Shown in pieces: positions 23,716 through 35,229 of a DNA stretch of 64,000 nucleotides; the first letter of the stretch is position 1, and every line of letters starts with the position of its first letter. The notes under the pieces were generated by a model that ran no database searches, was not told where the DNA came from, and saw only the letters and a program-made list of their open reading frames with translations. The DNA is from Bos javanicus (taxonomy: Eukaryota; Chordata; Mammalia; Artiodactyla; Bovidae), in the NCBI RefSeq assembly GCF_032452875.1, contig NC_083870.1, forward strand, positions 1,798,001 through 1,862,000, read 5' to 3'. The position numbers were made by a program, and so were the translations under genes.

Positions 23716-24985
23716 CTCACACACTAGTAAAATAATGTTCAAAATTCTCTAAGCCAGGTTTCAGCAATACGTGAACCGTGAACTTCCAGATGTTCAAGCT
23801 TGTTTTAGAAAAGGCAAAGGAATCAGAGATCAAATTGCCAACATCTGCTGGATCATCAAAAAAGCAAGAGAGTTCCAGAAAAACATCTATTCCTGCCTTA
23901 TTGACTATGCCAAAGGCTTTGACTGTGTGGATCACAATAAACTGTGGAAAATTCTTAAAGAGATGGGAATACCAGACCACCTGACCTGCCTCTTGAGAAA
24001 CCTATATGCAGGTCAGGAAGCAATAGTTAGAATTTGACATGGAACAACAGACTGGTTCCAAAAAGGAAAAGGAGTATCTCAAGGCTGTATATTGTCACCC
24101 TGCTTATTTAAGTTCTATGCAGAGTACATTATGAGAAACGCTGGGCTGGAAGAAGCACAAGCTTGGATCAAGATTGCCGGGAGAATTATCAATAACCTCA
24201 GATATGCAGATGACACCACCCTTATGGCAGAAAGTGAAGAGGAACTAAAGAGCCTCTTGAGGAAAGTGAAAGAGGAGAGTGAAAAAGTTGGCTTAAAGCT
24301 CAACATTCAGAAAACGAAGATCATGGCATTCGGTCCCATCACTTCATGGGAAATAGATGGGGAAACAGTGGAAACAGTGTCAGACTTTATTTTTCTGGGC
24401 TCCAAAATCACTGCAGATGGTGATTGCAGCCAGGAAATTAAAAGACGCTTACTCCTTGGAAGGAAAGTTATGACCAACCTAGATAGCATATTCAAAAGCA
24501 GAGCTATTACTTTGCCAACAAAGGTCTGTCTAGTCAAGGCTATGGTTTTTCCTGTGGTCATGTATGGATGTGAAAGTTGGACTGTTAAGAAAGCTGAGCG
24601 CCGAAGAATTGATGCTTTTGAACTGTGGTGTTGGAGAAGACTCTTGGAGTCCCTTGGACTTCAAGGAGATCCAACCAGTCCATTCTGAAGGAGATCAGCC
24701 CTGGGATTTCTTTAGAGGGAATGATGCTAAAGCTGAAACTCCAGTACTTTGGCCACCTCATGTGAAGAGTTGACTCATTGGAAAAGACTCTGATTCTGGA
24801 GGATTTGGGGGCAGGAGGAAAAGGGGACGACAGAGGATGAGATGGCTGGATGGCATCACTGACTCGATGGACATGAGTCTGGGTAAACTCTGGGAGTTGG
24901 TGATGGACAGGAAGGCCTGGCATGCTGCGATTCATTGGATCGCAAAGAGTTGGACACGACTGAGCAACTGAACTGAACTGAACTG
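23716..24985 (+). mobile_element. BovB LINE, 1.27 kb 5'-truncated copy
   Basis: Sense BovB flanked by a perfect 11-bp duplication ATGTAGGTATG (23705-23715 and 24986-24996). Two frames cover the RT domain. 23771-24037 has LPDVQACFRKGKGIRDQIAN and IDYAKGFDCVDHNKLW. 24092-24688 has SPCLFKFYAEYIMRNAGLEE and the NNLRYADDTTLM active site. A stop after the AGQEAIVRI segment and later frameshifts make it non-functional. The endonuclease domain is absent. Confidence 0.95.
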
Positions 24986-25093
24986 ATGTAGGTATGTCCT
25001 CCAGTGGTCACCTGACAGATATTGTATGGCCCAAGGCCCACACCATAACTCACACTGTTAGCATAGATAACCTGGTGTGGCCCAAGTTCCTTC

Positions 25094-25405
25094 ATCCAAC
25101 CAGTCCATCTTAAAGGAGATCAGTCCTGGGTGTTCACTGGAAGGACTGATGTTGAAGCTGAAACTCCAATACTTTGGCCACCTGACATGAAGAGCTGACT
25201 CATTGGACCCTGATGCTGAGAAAGACTGAAAGCAGGAGGAGAAGGGGACAACAGTGGATGAGATGGCTGGATGGGATCACTGACTCAATGGACATGAGTT
25301 TGGGTAAACTCTGGGGGTTGGTGATGGACAGGGAGGCCTGGTGTGCTGTGGTTCATGAGGTCTCAAAGAATCAGACACGACTGAGCAACTGAACTGAACT
25401 GAACT
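25094..25405 (+). mobile_element. BovB LINE 3' fragment
   Basis: A second sense BovB tail only 108 bp after the previous copy. It starts ATCCAACCAGTCCATCTTAA and ends GAACTGAACTGAACTA. The spacer is single-copy sequence and no shared duplication is seen, so it is an independent insertion. Confidence 0.9.
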
Positions 25406-26022
25406 AGTTAGAGGTTCTCTCCTAGGAGCTAGTCAAGAGCCAAACCTTTCTTTGGAATAAGCAGTGTTTGGATAACCCAGGTCTTCTTACGCACAGTGTC
25501 CTAGTATCACTGAATTACCACTAGAGCTCAGGTTGTCATCTTTAAACACTATTGGCCAGAAAAGAAAATAGGGCTCTTTGGAAAAAGGGTTGAATCCAGT
25601 TCTAGGGCAAGAAATGTACAAAGTTAAGTTAGGATATTTTGTCATACCAGAGTAAGAGAGTTATCATAGACCATTTGAATTGTGTTAATAGAATTCAGAA
25701 GTCAATCTAAATGAGTTCCCACTGGGCAAAGATAGGACAACTTGAGCAACAATAAAGATAATTACTATCATAGATTAAAACATATAAAATACTTTTATCC
25801 ATTGTTCATAATGATGCTAAAATAACAACCTCTGGAAGATGCTAGAGGTGGTTATTAACTCACATCATTAATTTGAAAATAAGTAAATGAAGCATTTGCC
25901 CTCTTTTTTGTGAATGGGCAGGGAAACTAGATAGTTAATGTGTGGTGAATGTGGAGGGGCTTTTTTTTTGTAGAAATATTTCAGCTAAAAAATGGGAGAG
26001 GGAAATGATAGAATATCACTAT
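25406..26022. other. Single-copy DNA, no gene seen
   Basis: No repeat family or exon recognised. A T-run lies near 25961-25970. Confidence 0.5.
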
Positions 26023-26223
26023 TTTCCCCTGGTGACTCAGACAGTTAAGAATCTGCCTGCAATGCAGGAGACCCAGGTTTGATCCCTGGGCCAACAAGAT
26101 CTTTTGGAGAAGGGAATGGTTACCCACTCCCATATTCTTGCCTGGAGAATCCCATGGACAGAGGAGCTGGCAGGCTACAGTCCAAAGGGTCACATAGAGT
26201 TGGATATGACTGAATAACTAACA
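26023..26223 (+). mobile_element. Bov-tA SINE
   Basis: Complete sense Bov-tA. The tRNA head is CCCCTGGTGACTCAGACAGT and the box B-like part is GGTTTGATCCC. The Bov-A unit ends GACTGAATAACTAACA. Confidence 0.92.
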
Positions 26224-26841
26224 AAGAAGTAGATTTTTTTTTTTAATTGGGCAATAATCATAACCCCTTAAAAAAAGAGAAAGCAAGAAACCGCTCATCC
26301 TATTTGAAGTATAAACACCACCCACATCCAAGGATAAAGATAAGCCACAATGAGATGGTAGGAGGGGTTCAATCACAATAACTTCAAATCCCATACTCCC
26401 TGGTTGCCACCCACAAACTGGAGAACAATAATACCAAAGTTCTTGCACTGTTGTGAATGTTCTAGGCTCCACATCAGGCTCCCCAGCCTGGGGATCTGAC
26501 AAACAGACTAGGAATCCCCAGGGAATCTGACTTTGGAGGCCAGCAGGATTTGATTACAGGACTTCCACAGGACTGGGGGAAACAGTCTCCACTTTTGGAA
26601 GGCACAAACAAAACCTTGTGCATGCCAGGAGTAGGGGAAAGGGCTCATAGCTCCACAGGAGACTGAGGCAGGCCTATCCTGTGAGGGTTTGAAGGTTCTC
26701 CCACAGAGGCGTGGGTCGGCAGTGACCTATCACAGGGACAGAGGCACTAGCAGCAGCAGTCCTGAGAGTTGTGTCTTGATGTAAGGCTTCATGGAGGTTG
26801 CTATTAGCCCTATCATAGAGCCTGTATACTCCAGAACTGGG

Positions 26842-28456
26842 TTCAGTTCAGTTCAATTCAGTCACTCAGTCATGTCCAACTCTTTGCAACCCCATGAAGC
26901 GCAGCATGCCAGGCCTCCCTGTCCATCACCAACACCCGGAGTCCTCCCAAACCCATGTCCATTGAGTCAGTGATGCCATCCAGCCATCTCATTCTCTGTC
27001 GTCCCCTTCTCCTCCTGCCCTCAATCTTTCCCAGCATCAGGGTCTTTTCCAATGAGTCAGCTCTTCACATCAGGTGGCCCAAGTACTGGAGTTTCAGCTT
27101 CAACAGCAGTCCTTCCAATGAACACCCAGGACCGATCTCCTTTAGGATGGACTGGTTGGGTCTCCTTGTAGTCTAAAGGATTCTCAAGAGTTTTCTACAA
27201 CACCACAGTTCAAAAGCATCAATTCTTCGGTGCTCAGCTTTCTTTATAGTCCAACTCTCACATCCATATATGACCACTGGAAAAAACATAGCCTTGACTA
27301 GACGGACCTTTGTTGGCAATGTCTCTGCTTTTCAATATGCTGTCTAGGTTGGTCATAACTTTCCTTCCAAGGATCAAGCATCTTTTAATTTCATGGCTGC
27401 AACCACCATCTGCAGTGATTTTGGAGCCCAGAAAAATAAAGTCTCTCACGGTTTCCATTGTTTCCCCATCTATTTGCCATGTAGTGATGGGACTGGATGA
27501 CATGATCTTAGTTTTCTGAATGTTGAGCTTTAAGCCAACTTTTCACTCTCCTCTTTCACTTTTGTCAAGAAGCTCTTTAGTTCTTCTTTACTTTCTGCCA
27601 TAAGCGTGGTGTCATCTGCATATCTGAGGTTATTGATATTTCTCCCAGCAATCTTGATCCCAGCTTGTGCTTCTTCCAGCCCAGCATTTCTCATGATGTA
27701 CTCTGCATAGAACTTAAATAAGCAGGATGACAATATACAGCCTTGATGTACTCCTTTTCCTTTTTGGAACCAGTCTTTTGTTCCATGTCCAGTTCTAATA
27801 GACCTGTTGTTTCTTGACCTGCATACAGGTTTCTCAAGAGGCAAGTGAGGTGCTCTGGTAGTCCCATCTCTTTCAGAATTTTCCACAGTTTATTGTGATT
27901 CACATAGTCAAAGGCTTTGGCATAATCAATAAAGCAGAAACAGATGTTTTTCTGGAACTCTCTTACTTTTTCAATGATCCAGCGGATGTTTGCAATTTGA
28001 TCTCTGGTTCCTCTGCCTTTTCTAAAACCAGCTTGAACATCTGGAATTTCATGGTTCACGTATTGCTTAAGCCTGGCTTGAAGAATTTTAAGCATACTTT
28101 ACTAGCGTGTGAGATGAGTGCAATTGTGCAGTAGTTTGAGCATTCTTTGGCATTGTCTTTCTTTGGGATTGGAATGAAAGCTGACTTTTCCAATCCCGTG
28201 CCCACTGCTGAGTTTTCAAAATTTGCTGATATATTGAGTGCAGCACTTTCAAAGCATCATCTTTCAGGATTTGAAATAGCTCAACTGGAATTCCATCACC
28301 TCCACTAGCTTTGTCCATAGTGATGCTTCCTAAGGCCTACTTGATTTCACATTCCAGGATGTCTGGCTCTAGGTGAGTGATCACACAATCGTGATTATCT
28401 GGGTCATGAAGATCTTTTTTGTAGTTCTTCTGTGTATTTTTGCCACCTCTGAGGTA
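26842..28456 (-). mobile_element. BovB LINE, 1.6 kb 5'-truncated copy
   Basis: Antisense BovB. It is flanked by TCCAGAACTGGG (26830-26841) and TCCAGGACTGGG (28457-28468), a 12-bp duplication with one mismatch. Minus-strand frames carry the RT domain (IDYAKAFDYVNHNKLW, NNLRYADDTTLMAESKEELK) and the connection upstream of it (DKASGGDGIPVELFQILKDD). Frameshifts interrupt it. It sits in the L1 5'UTR. Confidence 0.95.
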
Positions 28457-28734
28457 TCCAGGACTGGGTGCCTCAGGCCAAAAAACTAACAGGGAGGGAA
28501 CCCAGCCCATCAGCAGACAACTGGATCAGTTTTACTGAGCATGGCCCTGCCCATCCAGAGCAAGACCCAGTTTTCCCCACAGCCAGTCCCTCCCATCAGG
28601 AAGCTTGCACAAGCCTCTTACCCTCATTCACCAGAGGGCAGAGAGAATAAGCAAGAAAAACTACAACCCTACAGCCTCCATAACTACTATCACAATCACA
28701 GAAAGCTAACCAAAATTAAAAGAAATAGAATTAT

Positions 28735-29600
28735 GTCCCAGATGAAGGAACAAGATAAATCTCCAGAAAAACAACTAAATGAAGTGGAGATAGGCAACCT
28801 TCCAGAAAAAGAGTTCAGAATAATGATAGTGAAGATGATACAAGATCTTGGGAAAAGAATGGAGAAGATGCAAGAAATGTTTACTGAAGTCTTAGAACTA
28901 AAGAAGAAACAAACAGATGAAAAATACATAGAAAGAATCAGTAGCAGAATAACTGAGATAGAAGAATCGATAAGTGACCTGGAAGACATAATGGTGGAAA
29001 TCACTGCTGCAAAACAGAATATAGAAAAAAGAATGAAAAGAAATGAAGACACTCTAAGAGACTGGGACAACATTAAGTGCACCAACATTCACATTATAGA
29101 AAAAGAAAAGAGGGAAAAGACCTGAGAAAATATTTTAAGAGATAATAGCTGAAAACTTCCCTAACATGGAAAAGGAAATAGTCAACCAAGTCCAGGAAGC
29201 ACAGAGAGTCCCAGGCAGGATAAATCCAAGGAGGAACACACCAAGACACATAGTAATCAAACTGACAAAAATTAAAGACAAAGGTAAAAAACATTAAAGG
29301 CAACAAGGGAAAAATGACAAATAACACACAGGGAAACTCCCATCAGGCTATCAGCTGACTTCTCAATAGAAACTCTACAAGCCAGAAGGGAATGGCATGA
29401 CATATTTAAAGTGATGAAAGGGAAGAATCTACCAGCAATAATTCTCTACTGATAAGACTCACAATAAGATTTGATGGAGTAATCAAAAGCTATCCAAACA
29501 AAGCAACAGTTAAGAAAATTTATAACCACTAAACCAGGTTTACAACGAATGCTAAAGGAACTTCTTCAGGCAGGAACCACAAGAGAAGGAAAAGGTCTAT
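28735..29600 (+). pseudogene. L1 ORF1 remnant
   Basis: Intact at the N-terminus: MSQMKEQDKSPEKQ, then EIGNLPEKEFRIMIVKMIQD, then a coiled coil through ISSRITEIEESISDLEDIM. Part of the RRM (NIKCTNIHII) follows. A frameshift around 29100 ends it at 29125. The rest of ORF1 continues in other frames to about 29600. The start chosen is the ATG before SQMKEQDK, not the upstream ATG at 28541, which lies in 5'UTR sequence. Confidence 0.85.
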
Positions 29601-29654
29601 AAAAAATTAACCCAAAACAATTAAGAAAATGGTAATAGGATCATATATGTCAAT

Positions 29655-29869
29655 GAGTGAGTGAGGGAAGTCGCTCAGTCATGTCCAACTCTTTGTGACC
29701 CCGTGGATTGTAGCCTACCAGGCTCCTCTGTCCATGGGATTCTCCAGGCAAGAATACTGGAGTGGGTTGCCATTTCCTTCTCCAGGGGATCTTCCCGACC
29801 CAGGGATCAAGCCCGGGTCTCCCACATTGGAGGCAGACGCTTTAACCTCTGAGCCACCAAGGAAGACCT
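29655..29869 (-). mobile_element. Bov-tA SINE
   Basis: Antisense Bov-tA flanked by TATATGTCAAT (29644-29654) and TACATGTCAAT (29870-29880). It cuts ORF2 of the older L1 at its first codons. Confidence 0.94.
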
Positions 29870-29872
29870 TAC

Positions 29873-32800
29873 ATGTCAATAATTACCTTAAATGTAAATG
29901 GATTAAATGTACCAACCAAAAGATACACACTGGCTGGGTGGATACAAAAACACATGTATATGTTGTCTACAAAAGGCCCACCTCAGACCTATGGACATTT
30001 ACAGATTGAAAGTAAGGGAATGGGAGAAGGCATTTCACTCAGATGGAAATTATAAGAAAGCTTGAGTAGCAATACTCATATCAGAAAAAAATAGACTTTA
30101 AAACAAAGACTGTTATAAGAGACAAAGAAGTACATTATATAACGATGAAGGGTTCAATCCAAGAAGATATAACAATTATAAATATGTATGTACCCAACAT
30201 AGGAACACCTCAATATGTAAGGCAAATGCTAACATCAGAAAGGTAGAAGTCGGCAGTAATACAATAATAGTGGGGGACTTTAATACCCCACTTTCATCAA
30301 TGGACAGATCATCTAGACAGAAAATCAGTAAGGAAATACAGGCCTTAAATGACACTTTAGATGAATCAAACTTGATTCCAAAAGCATCAGACTACACAGT
30401 CTTCTCAAGTACACATGGAACATCTCCAGGACTGACCACGTGCTGAGCCACAAGATGAGCCTCGGTAAGTTTAACAAAATTGAAATCATATTAGCATCTT
30501 TTCTGATCACACTGCTATGAGATTAGAAATAAACTACAAGAAAAAAACTTGAAGAAACACAAACACACGGCGGCTAAACAATAAGCTACTAAACAACCAT
30601 TGGATCACTGGAGAGATCAAAGAAGAAATGAAAAATTGCCTAGAGACAAATGAAAACAAAAGCACAACAGTTCAAAATTTAATGGGTGTAGCAAAAGCAA
30701 TTCTAAGAGGGAAGTTTATGGCAATACAATCTTACCTCAAGAAACAAGAAAAACCTCAAATAAACAATCTAATCTTACACCTAAAGCAACCAGAGAAAGA
30801 AGAACAAACAAAACCTAAAGTTAGTAGAAGGAAGGAAATCATAAAGATCAGAGCAGAAATAAAATAGACAAAATAATCACAAGTATCAATGAAACTAGAA
30901 GCCAGTTCTTTGAAAAGATAAACAAAATTGATAGGCCTCTAGCCAGACTCATCAAGAAAAACCAGACAGGACTTAAATCAGTAAAATTATCAGTGAAAAA
31001 GTAGAAATTTGCCAATAAAAATGGACAATGTGGAAGAAATGTACAGTCTCCCTAGACTGAACTAGGAAGGAAAAAATAAACAGACCAATCCCAAGCACTG
31101 AAATTGAAGCTGTACTTAAAAACCTCCCAACAAATACAAGTTGAGGACCTGATGGTTTCACAGCCAAATTTTATATCAAACATTTAGAGAAAAGGTAATA
31201 TCTAGCCTTCTGAAACTGTCGCAAAAAGTTGCAGAGGAAGGAAATCTTCCAAACTCATTTTATGATGTCATTATCACCCTGATACCAAAACCAGACAAAA
31301 ATACCACACACAAAAAAGAGAAAATTTCAGGCCAATATCACTGATGAACATAGATGCAAAACACAACAAAATGCTCGTAGTTCATACCCAACCATATATG
31401 AAAAAGATCACACACCATGATCAAGTGGGATTCATGCCAGGGATGCAAGGACTTTTCAACATCTGCAAATCAATCAATGTGATATACCACCATCAACAAA
31501 CTGAAGAATAAAAGCCATATGATCATCTCAATAGATGCAGAATAAGCTTTTGACAAAATTCAGCACCAATTTATGATAAAATGCTTCAGAAAGTGGGCAT
31601 AGAGGGTACATACCTCAACATAATAAAGGCCATCTATGACAAACCTGCTTCCCTGGTGGCTCAGAGCATAAAGAATCTGACTGTAATTCAGGAGACTCAA
31701 TTCAATCCCTGTGTTGGGAAGATCCCTGGAAGAGGAAATGGCAACCCACTCCAGTATTCTTGCCTGGAGAATCCCATGGACAGAGGAGCCTGGTGGGCTA
31801 CAGTCCACAGGTTGGCAAAGAGCTGGACATGACTGAGCAACTAACTCACATACACACACATGACAAAACTACAGCTGGCATCATACTCAACGGTGAAAAG
31901 CTGAAAGCATCCCCTTTAAGATCAGGAACAAGACAAGGATGTCCACTCTCACTTTTATTCAACATAGTTTTGGGAGTCCTAGCTACAGCAATCAGAGAAG
32001 AAAAAGAAGTAAAGAGAATCCAAATTGGAAAAGAAGAAGTTAAAGTGTCACTGTTTGCAGATGATATGATAAAAGATAGAAGATCCTAAAGATGCTACCA
32101 GAAAGCTACTAGAACTCAACAATGAATTTGGTAAAGTTGTAGGTTACAAAATTAATATGCAGAAATCTGTTGCATTTCTATACATCAACAACAAAAGATC
32201 AGAAAGAGAAATTCAAGAAGTAATTCTATTTATCATTGCATCTAAAAGAATAAACTACCTAGGAATAAACCTACCTAGAAGACAAAAGACCTGTACTCCA
32301 AAAACTGTAAGATGCTGACAAAAGAAGTTGAAGAAGACATAAACAGATGGAAAGATATACCATGTTCATGGATTGAAAAAATCAATATTGTCAAAATGAC
32401 TATACTACCCAAGGCAATCTACAGATTCAATGCAATCCCTATCAAATTACCAATGGCATTTTTCACAGAACTAGAACAAAAAAATCTCAAAATTTCTATG
32501 GTGACACAAAAAATCCCTGAATAGACAAAACAATCTTGGGGAAAAAAATAAAAATAAAAACAACTGGAGCTGGAGGAATCAGGCTCCCTGACTTCAGACT
32601 ATACTAAAAGCTACTGTCATCAAAAAAGTATGGTACTGGCACAAACATAGAAATATAGATCAATGGAACAGGATAGAACACCTAGAAATAAGTCAATGTA
32701 CCTATGGTCAAATAATCTATGACAAAGGAGGCAAGATTACACAATATTACAAAGACAGTTTCTTCAACAAATGGTGCTGGAAAAACTGGACATCCACATG

Positions 32801-33900
32801 CAAAAGAATGAAATTAGATTATTCCTTGACCCCCATACACAAAAATAAGCTCAAAGTTGATTAACGACCTAAATGTGAGACCGGACACTTCTCTGGTCTA
32901 AAGCTCCTAGAGGAAAACATAGGTAGAACACTCTCTGACGTAAACCAACATTGTTTTCAATCCATCTCCCAGAAAAATGGAAATAAAAGTAAAAATAAAC
33001 AAATGAGACCTACTTAAACTTAAAAGCTTTTGCATGGCAAAGGATACAATAAACAAAACAAAAAGATAACCCACAGATTGGGAGAAAATATTTGCGAATA
33101 ATGTGACCAGTAAAGGATTAGTCTCCAAAATTTACAAACAGCTTATGATGCTTTAATGGCATCAAAAGAAACAACCCACTCAAAAAATGGGCAGAAGACT
33201 TGAATCGACATTTCTCCAAAGAGGACACACAGATGGCTAGTAGGCACATGAAAAGATGTTCAACATTGCAAATTAGTAGAGAAATGCAACTCAAAGTTCC
33301 AATGAGATATCACTTCATACCAGTCAGAATGGCTATCATCAAAAAATCTGCAAACAAATGCTGGAGAGGGTTAGTGAGAAGGGAACCCTTCTACACTGTT
33401 CGTGGGAATGTAAATTGGTACAGCCACTATAGAGAACAATATGGAGGTTCTTTAAGAAACAAAAAATAGAGCTATTGTATGACCCTACAATCACACTCCT
33501 GGACATTTATCCACAGAAAAACGTGATCCAAAAGGATACCTGCACCCCAATGTTCATTACAGCACCGTTTACAATAGCTGAGACATAGAAGCAACCTAAA
33601 TGTCCATTGACAGAGGAATGGGTAAAGAAGATGTGGTACATATATACAAAATACAGTATTAGTCAGCCATTAAAAAGAATGAAATAATGCCATTTGCAGC
33701 AACATGGATGGACCGAGAGAGAGTCATACTGAATGAAGTAAGTCAGACAGAGAAGGAGAAATATCATATGACATCCCTTATATGTGGAATCTAAAAAGAA
33801 ATGATACAAAGGAACTTACAAAACAGAAAGAGGTTCACAAACTTAGAAAACGAACTTATGGTTGCTAAGGGGAAGGGATAGTTAGGGACTTTGGGAAGGT
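29873..33900 (+). pseudogene. Older L1 ORF2 remnant
   Basis: The start MSIITLNVNGLNVPTK at 29873 is the conserved ORF2 N-terminus. The frame ends within 60 codons. Further pieces: 30628-30867 (EN/RT linker, SYLKKQEKPQINNLILHLKQ), 31860-32089 (RT: GTRQGCPLSLLFN, SLFADDM), 32312-32524 (DINRWKDIPCSWI) and 33200-33469 (C-terminal cysteine region NKCWRG). Frames shift repeatedly, so it is dead. Confidence 0.85.
31646..31859 (+). mobile_element. Bov-tA SINE
   Basis: Sense Bov-tA in the RT region of the older L1 ORF2. ATGACAAA(CC) at 31636-31645 and ATGACAAA(AC) at 31860-31869 are the flanking duplication. An ACACACACA tail follows the Bov-A unit. Confidence 0.93.
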
Positions 33901-34086
33901 CATGTATATACTTCTATATTTAAAGTGGATAACCAACAAAGACCTATTGGACAGCACCTGGAACTCTTCTTAATGTTAGGTGCCAGCCTGGATGGGAGCG
34001 GGATTTGAGGGAGAATGGGTACATGTATATGTATGGCTGAGTCCCTTCACTGCTCACCTGAAACTACCACAACATTGTTAATCAGC

Positions 34087-34245
34087 CACTCACTCATTTT
34101 TTATTTTATTTTATTTTTTCTAGTTGATTTTATTTTTTCCCAAATATTAAATTTTTATTTTGTAATCAGCTACACCCCAATACAAAATAAAAATTTACTA
34201 TTTGGAAAAAAACCCAAAATCAACTAGAAAAAAAATGAGTGAGTG
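34087..34245. repeat. Long imperfect inverted repeat
   Basis: The left arm 34087-34164 and right arm 34181-34245 are reverse complements with small indels. The outer ends are CACTCACTCAT and ATGAGTGAGTG. The inner ends are TAAATTTTTATTTTGTA and its exact complement. The 16-nt loop is at 34165-34180. The left arm carries extra ATTTT units. The loop and right-arm start match the normal L1 3' end. Confidence 0.9.
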
Positions 34246-34265
34246 AAACAAGGTATGAAGGTCCA

Positions 34266-34374
34266 TTTTTTTTTTTTTTTTGGGCCTCATTGTCCGGCTT
34301 GTACATCAAGGATCAGATCTCTTGGCAGTGAAAGTGCTGCCAAGTCCTAACCACTAGGCCACTAGGGAATTCCC
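34266..34374 (-). mobile_element. CHR-type SINE, short form
   Basis: Antisense tRNA-derived SINE: a T-run of about 16, then GGGCCTCATTGTCCGGCTTG, and a head ending CACTAGGGAATTCCC. More diverged than the others. Confidence 0.75.
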
Positions 34375-34402
34375 AAAGTATCCCAGATACTTCTAAATGC
34401 AA

Positions 34403-34422
34403 TGCTGCTGCTGCTGCTGCTA
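34403..34422. repeat. (TGC)n simple repeat
   Basis: Six GCT/TGC triplets in a row. This may be the remnant tail of a lost Bov-A2, whose tails end in AGC repeats. Confidence 0.7.
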
Positions 34423-34795
34423 ATGCAATAGTGAATAATAAATCTGGCTAGGGTGCTAGGGAATGTGGGGGAACAGTTGTTTTGAGGAAAAATGTCTGGG
34501 AAGATAACATCTGGGCAAACAAAGGAAGCAAGAAGAGAGCTATACAGATATCTCTGGAAGAGCACTGCAGGTAAATGGATCAGCCATCATGCAGACCCCA
34601 TGCAGGAGTGCGCCTGCAATGCTTAAGAACAGCTAGGAGAAGAGCGAGGCTGGATCAAAGGTGAGGGTGGAAGTGAGGTCAAAGAAGTAGTGCAGGTTTG
34701 GGTAACTAGAAAATGACTTTTGACTTGTTCATGATTTGAGATGGAAAGTCATTAAAGGTTTGTTTGCTTGTTTTTAAGTAGTTTTATTGAACTAG

Positions 34796-34876
34796 GGACA
34801 GAGGAGCCTAATGGGCTGCTGTCTATGGGGTCGCACAGAGTCGGACACGACTGAAGCAACTTAGCAGCAGCAGCAG
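34796..34876 (+). mobile_element. Bov-A2 SINE 3' fragment
   Basis: Only the last 80 bp of a Bov-A2 (GACAGAGGAGCCTAATGGGC to the AGCAGCAGCAG tail). Confidence 0.88.
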
Positions 34877-35030
34877 TATGTATTCATTTCTTAGGCCTGC
34901 CATACAAAATACCACAAACTGGATGGCTTAAAACAACGGAAATTATTCTCACAGTTCTGGAGTCCAGAAGTTTGAAATCAGGGTGTCATTTGGGTTGATC
35001 CTTTCTGGAGGTTGAGCCCTCAGGAACTGT
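34877..35030 (+). repeat. Old mammalian interspersed repeat
   Basis: Contains the phrase ACCACAAACTGGATGGCTTA followed by TCTCACAGTTCTGGAGTCCA. This recurs in an old dispersed mammalian repeat whose family name I cannot give with confidence. Confidence 0.5.
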
Positions 35031-35229
35031 AAAATTTTGAAGAAGGAGGGTAATGCAGTTAAGACTGAGGAATCACTAAGATAGGAGAGAACCAAGAGAA
35101 TGTGGTGTTCTGGAAGCTAAGTGAAGAGCCTGTTTCAATTGTGTTTCAACATTTCTTTAGAGAAAGGTTACTGGTTAATTAAGAGGAGGGGGACTGAGAC
35201 TTTGGCCATTCAGTTTAGCAATATGAAAG

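Larger units (their letters stand above)
26290..34245 (+). mobile_element. Older L1 LINE, interrupted
   Basis: Sense L1 of an older subfamily than the one at 12.9 kb. Its 5'UTR (from about 26290; exact start unclear) is cut by a BovB at 26842-28456 and resumes at 28469. ORF1 follows at 28735-29600, then ORF2 from 29873 to about 33900, and a 3' end at 34170-34245. Two Bov-tA elements split ORF2. Many stops and frameshifts. The RT active-site box SLFADDM is readable at about 32050 but is followed at once by a frameshift. Confidence 0.9.

Noticed and set aside
26218..26502. 94-codon minus-strand frame as a small gene
   Set aside because: It falls in the 5'UTR of the older L1.
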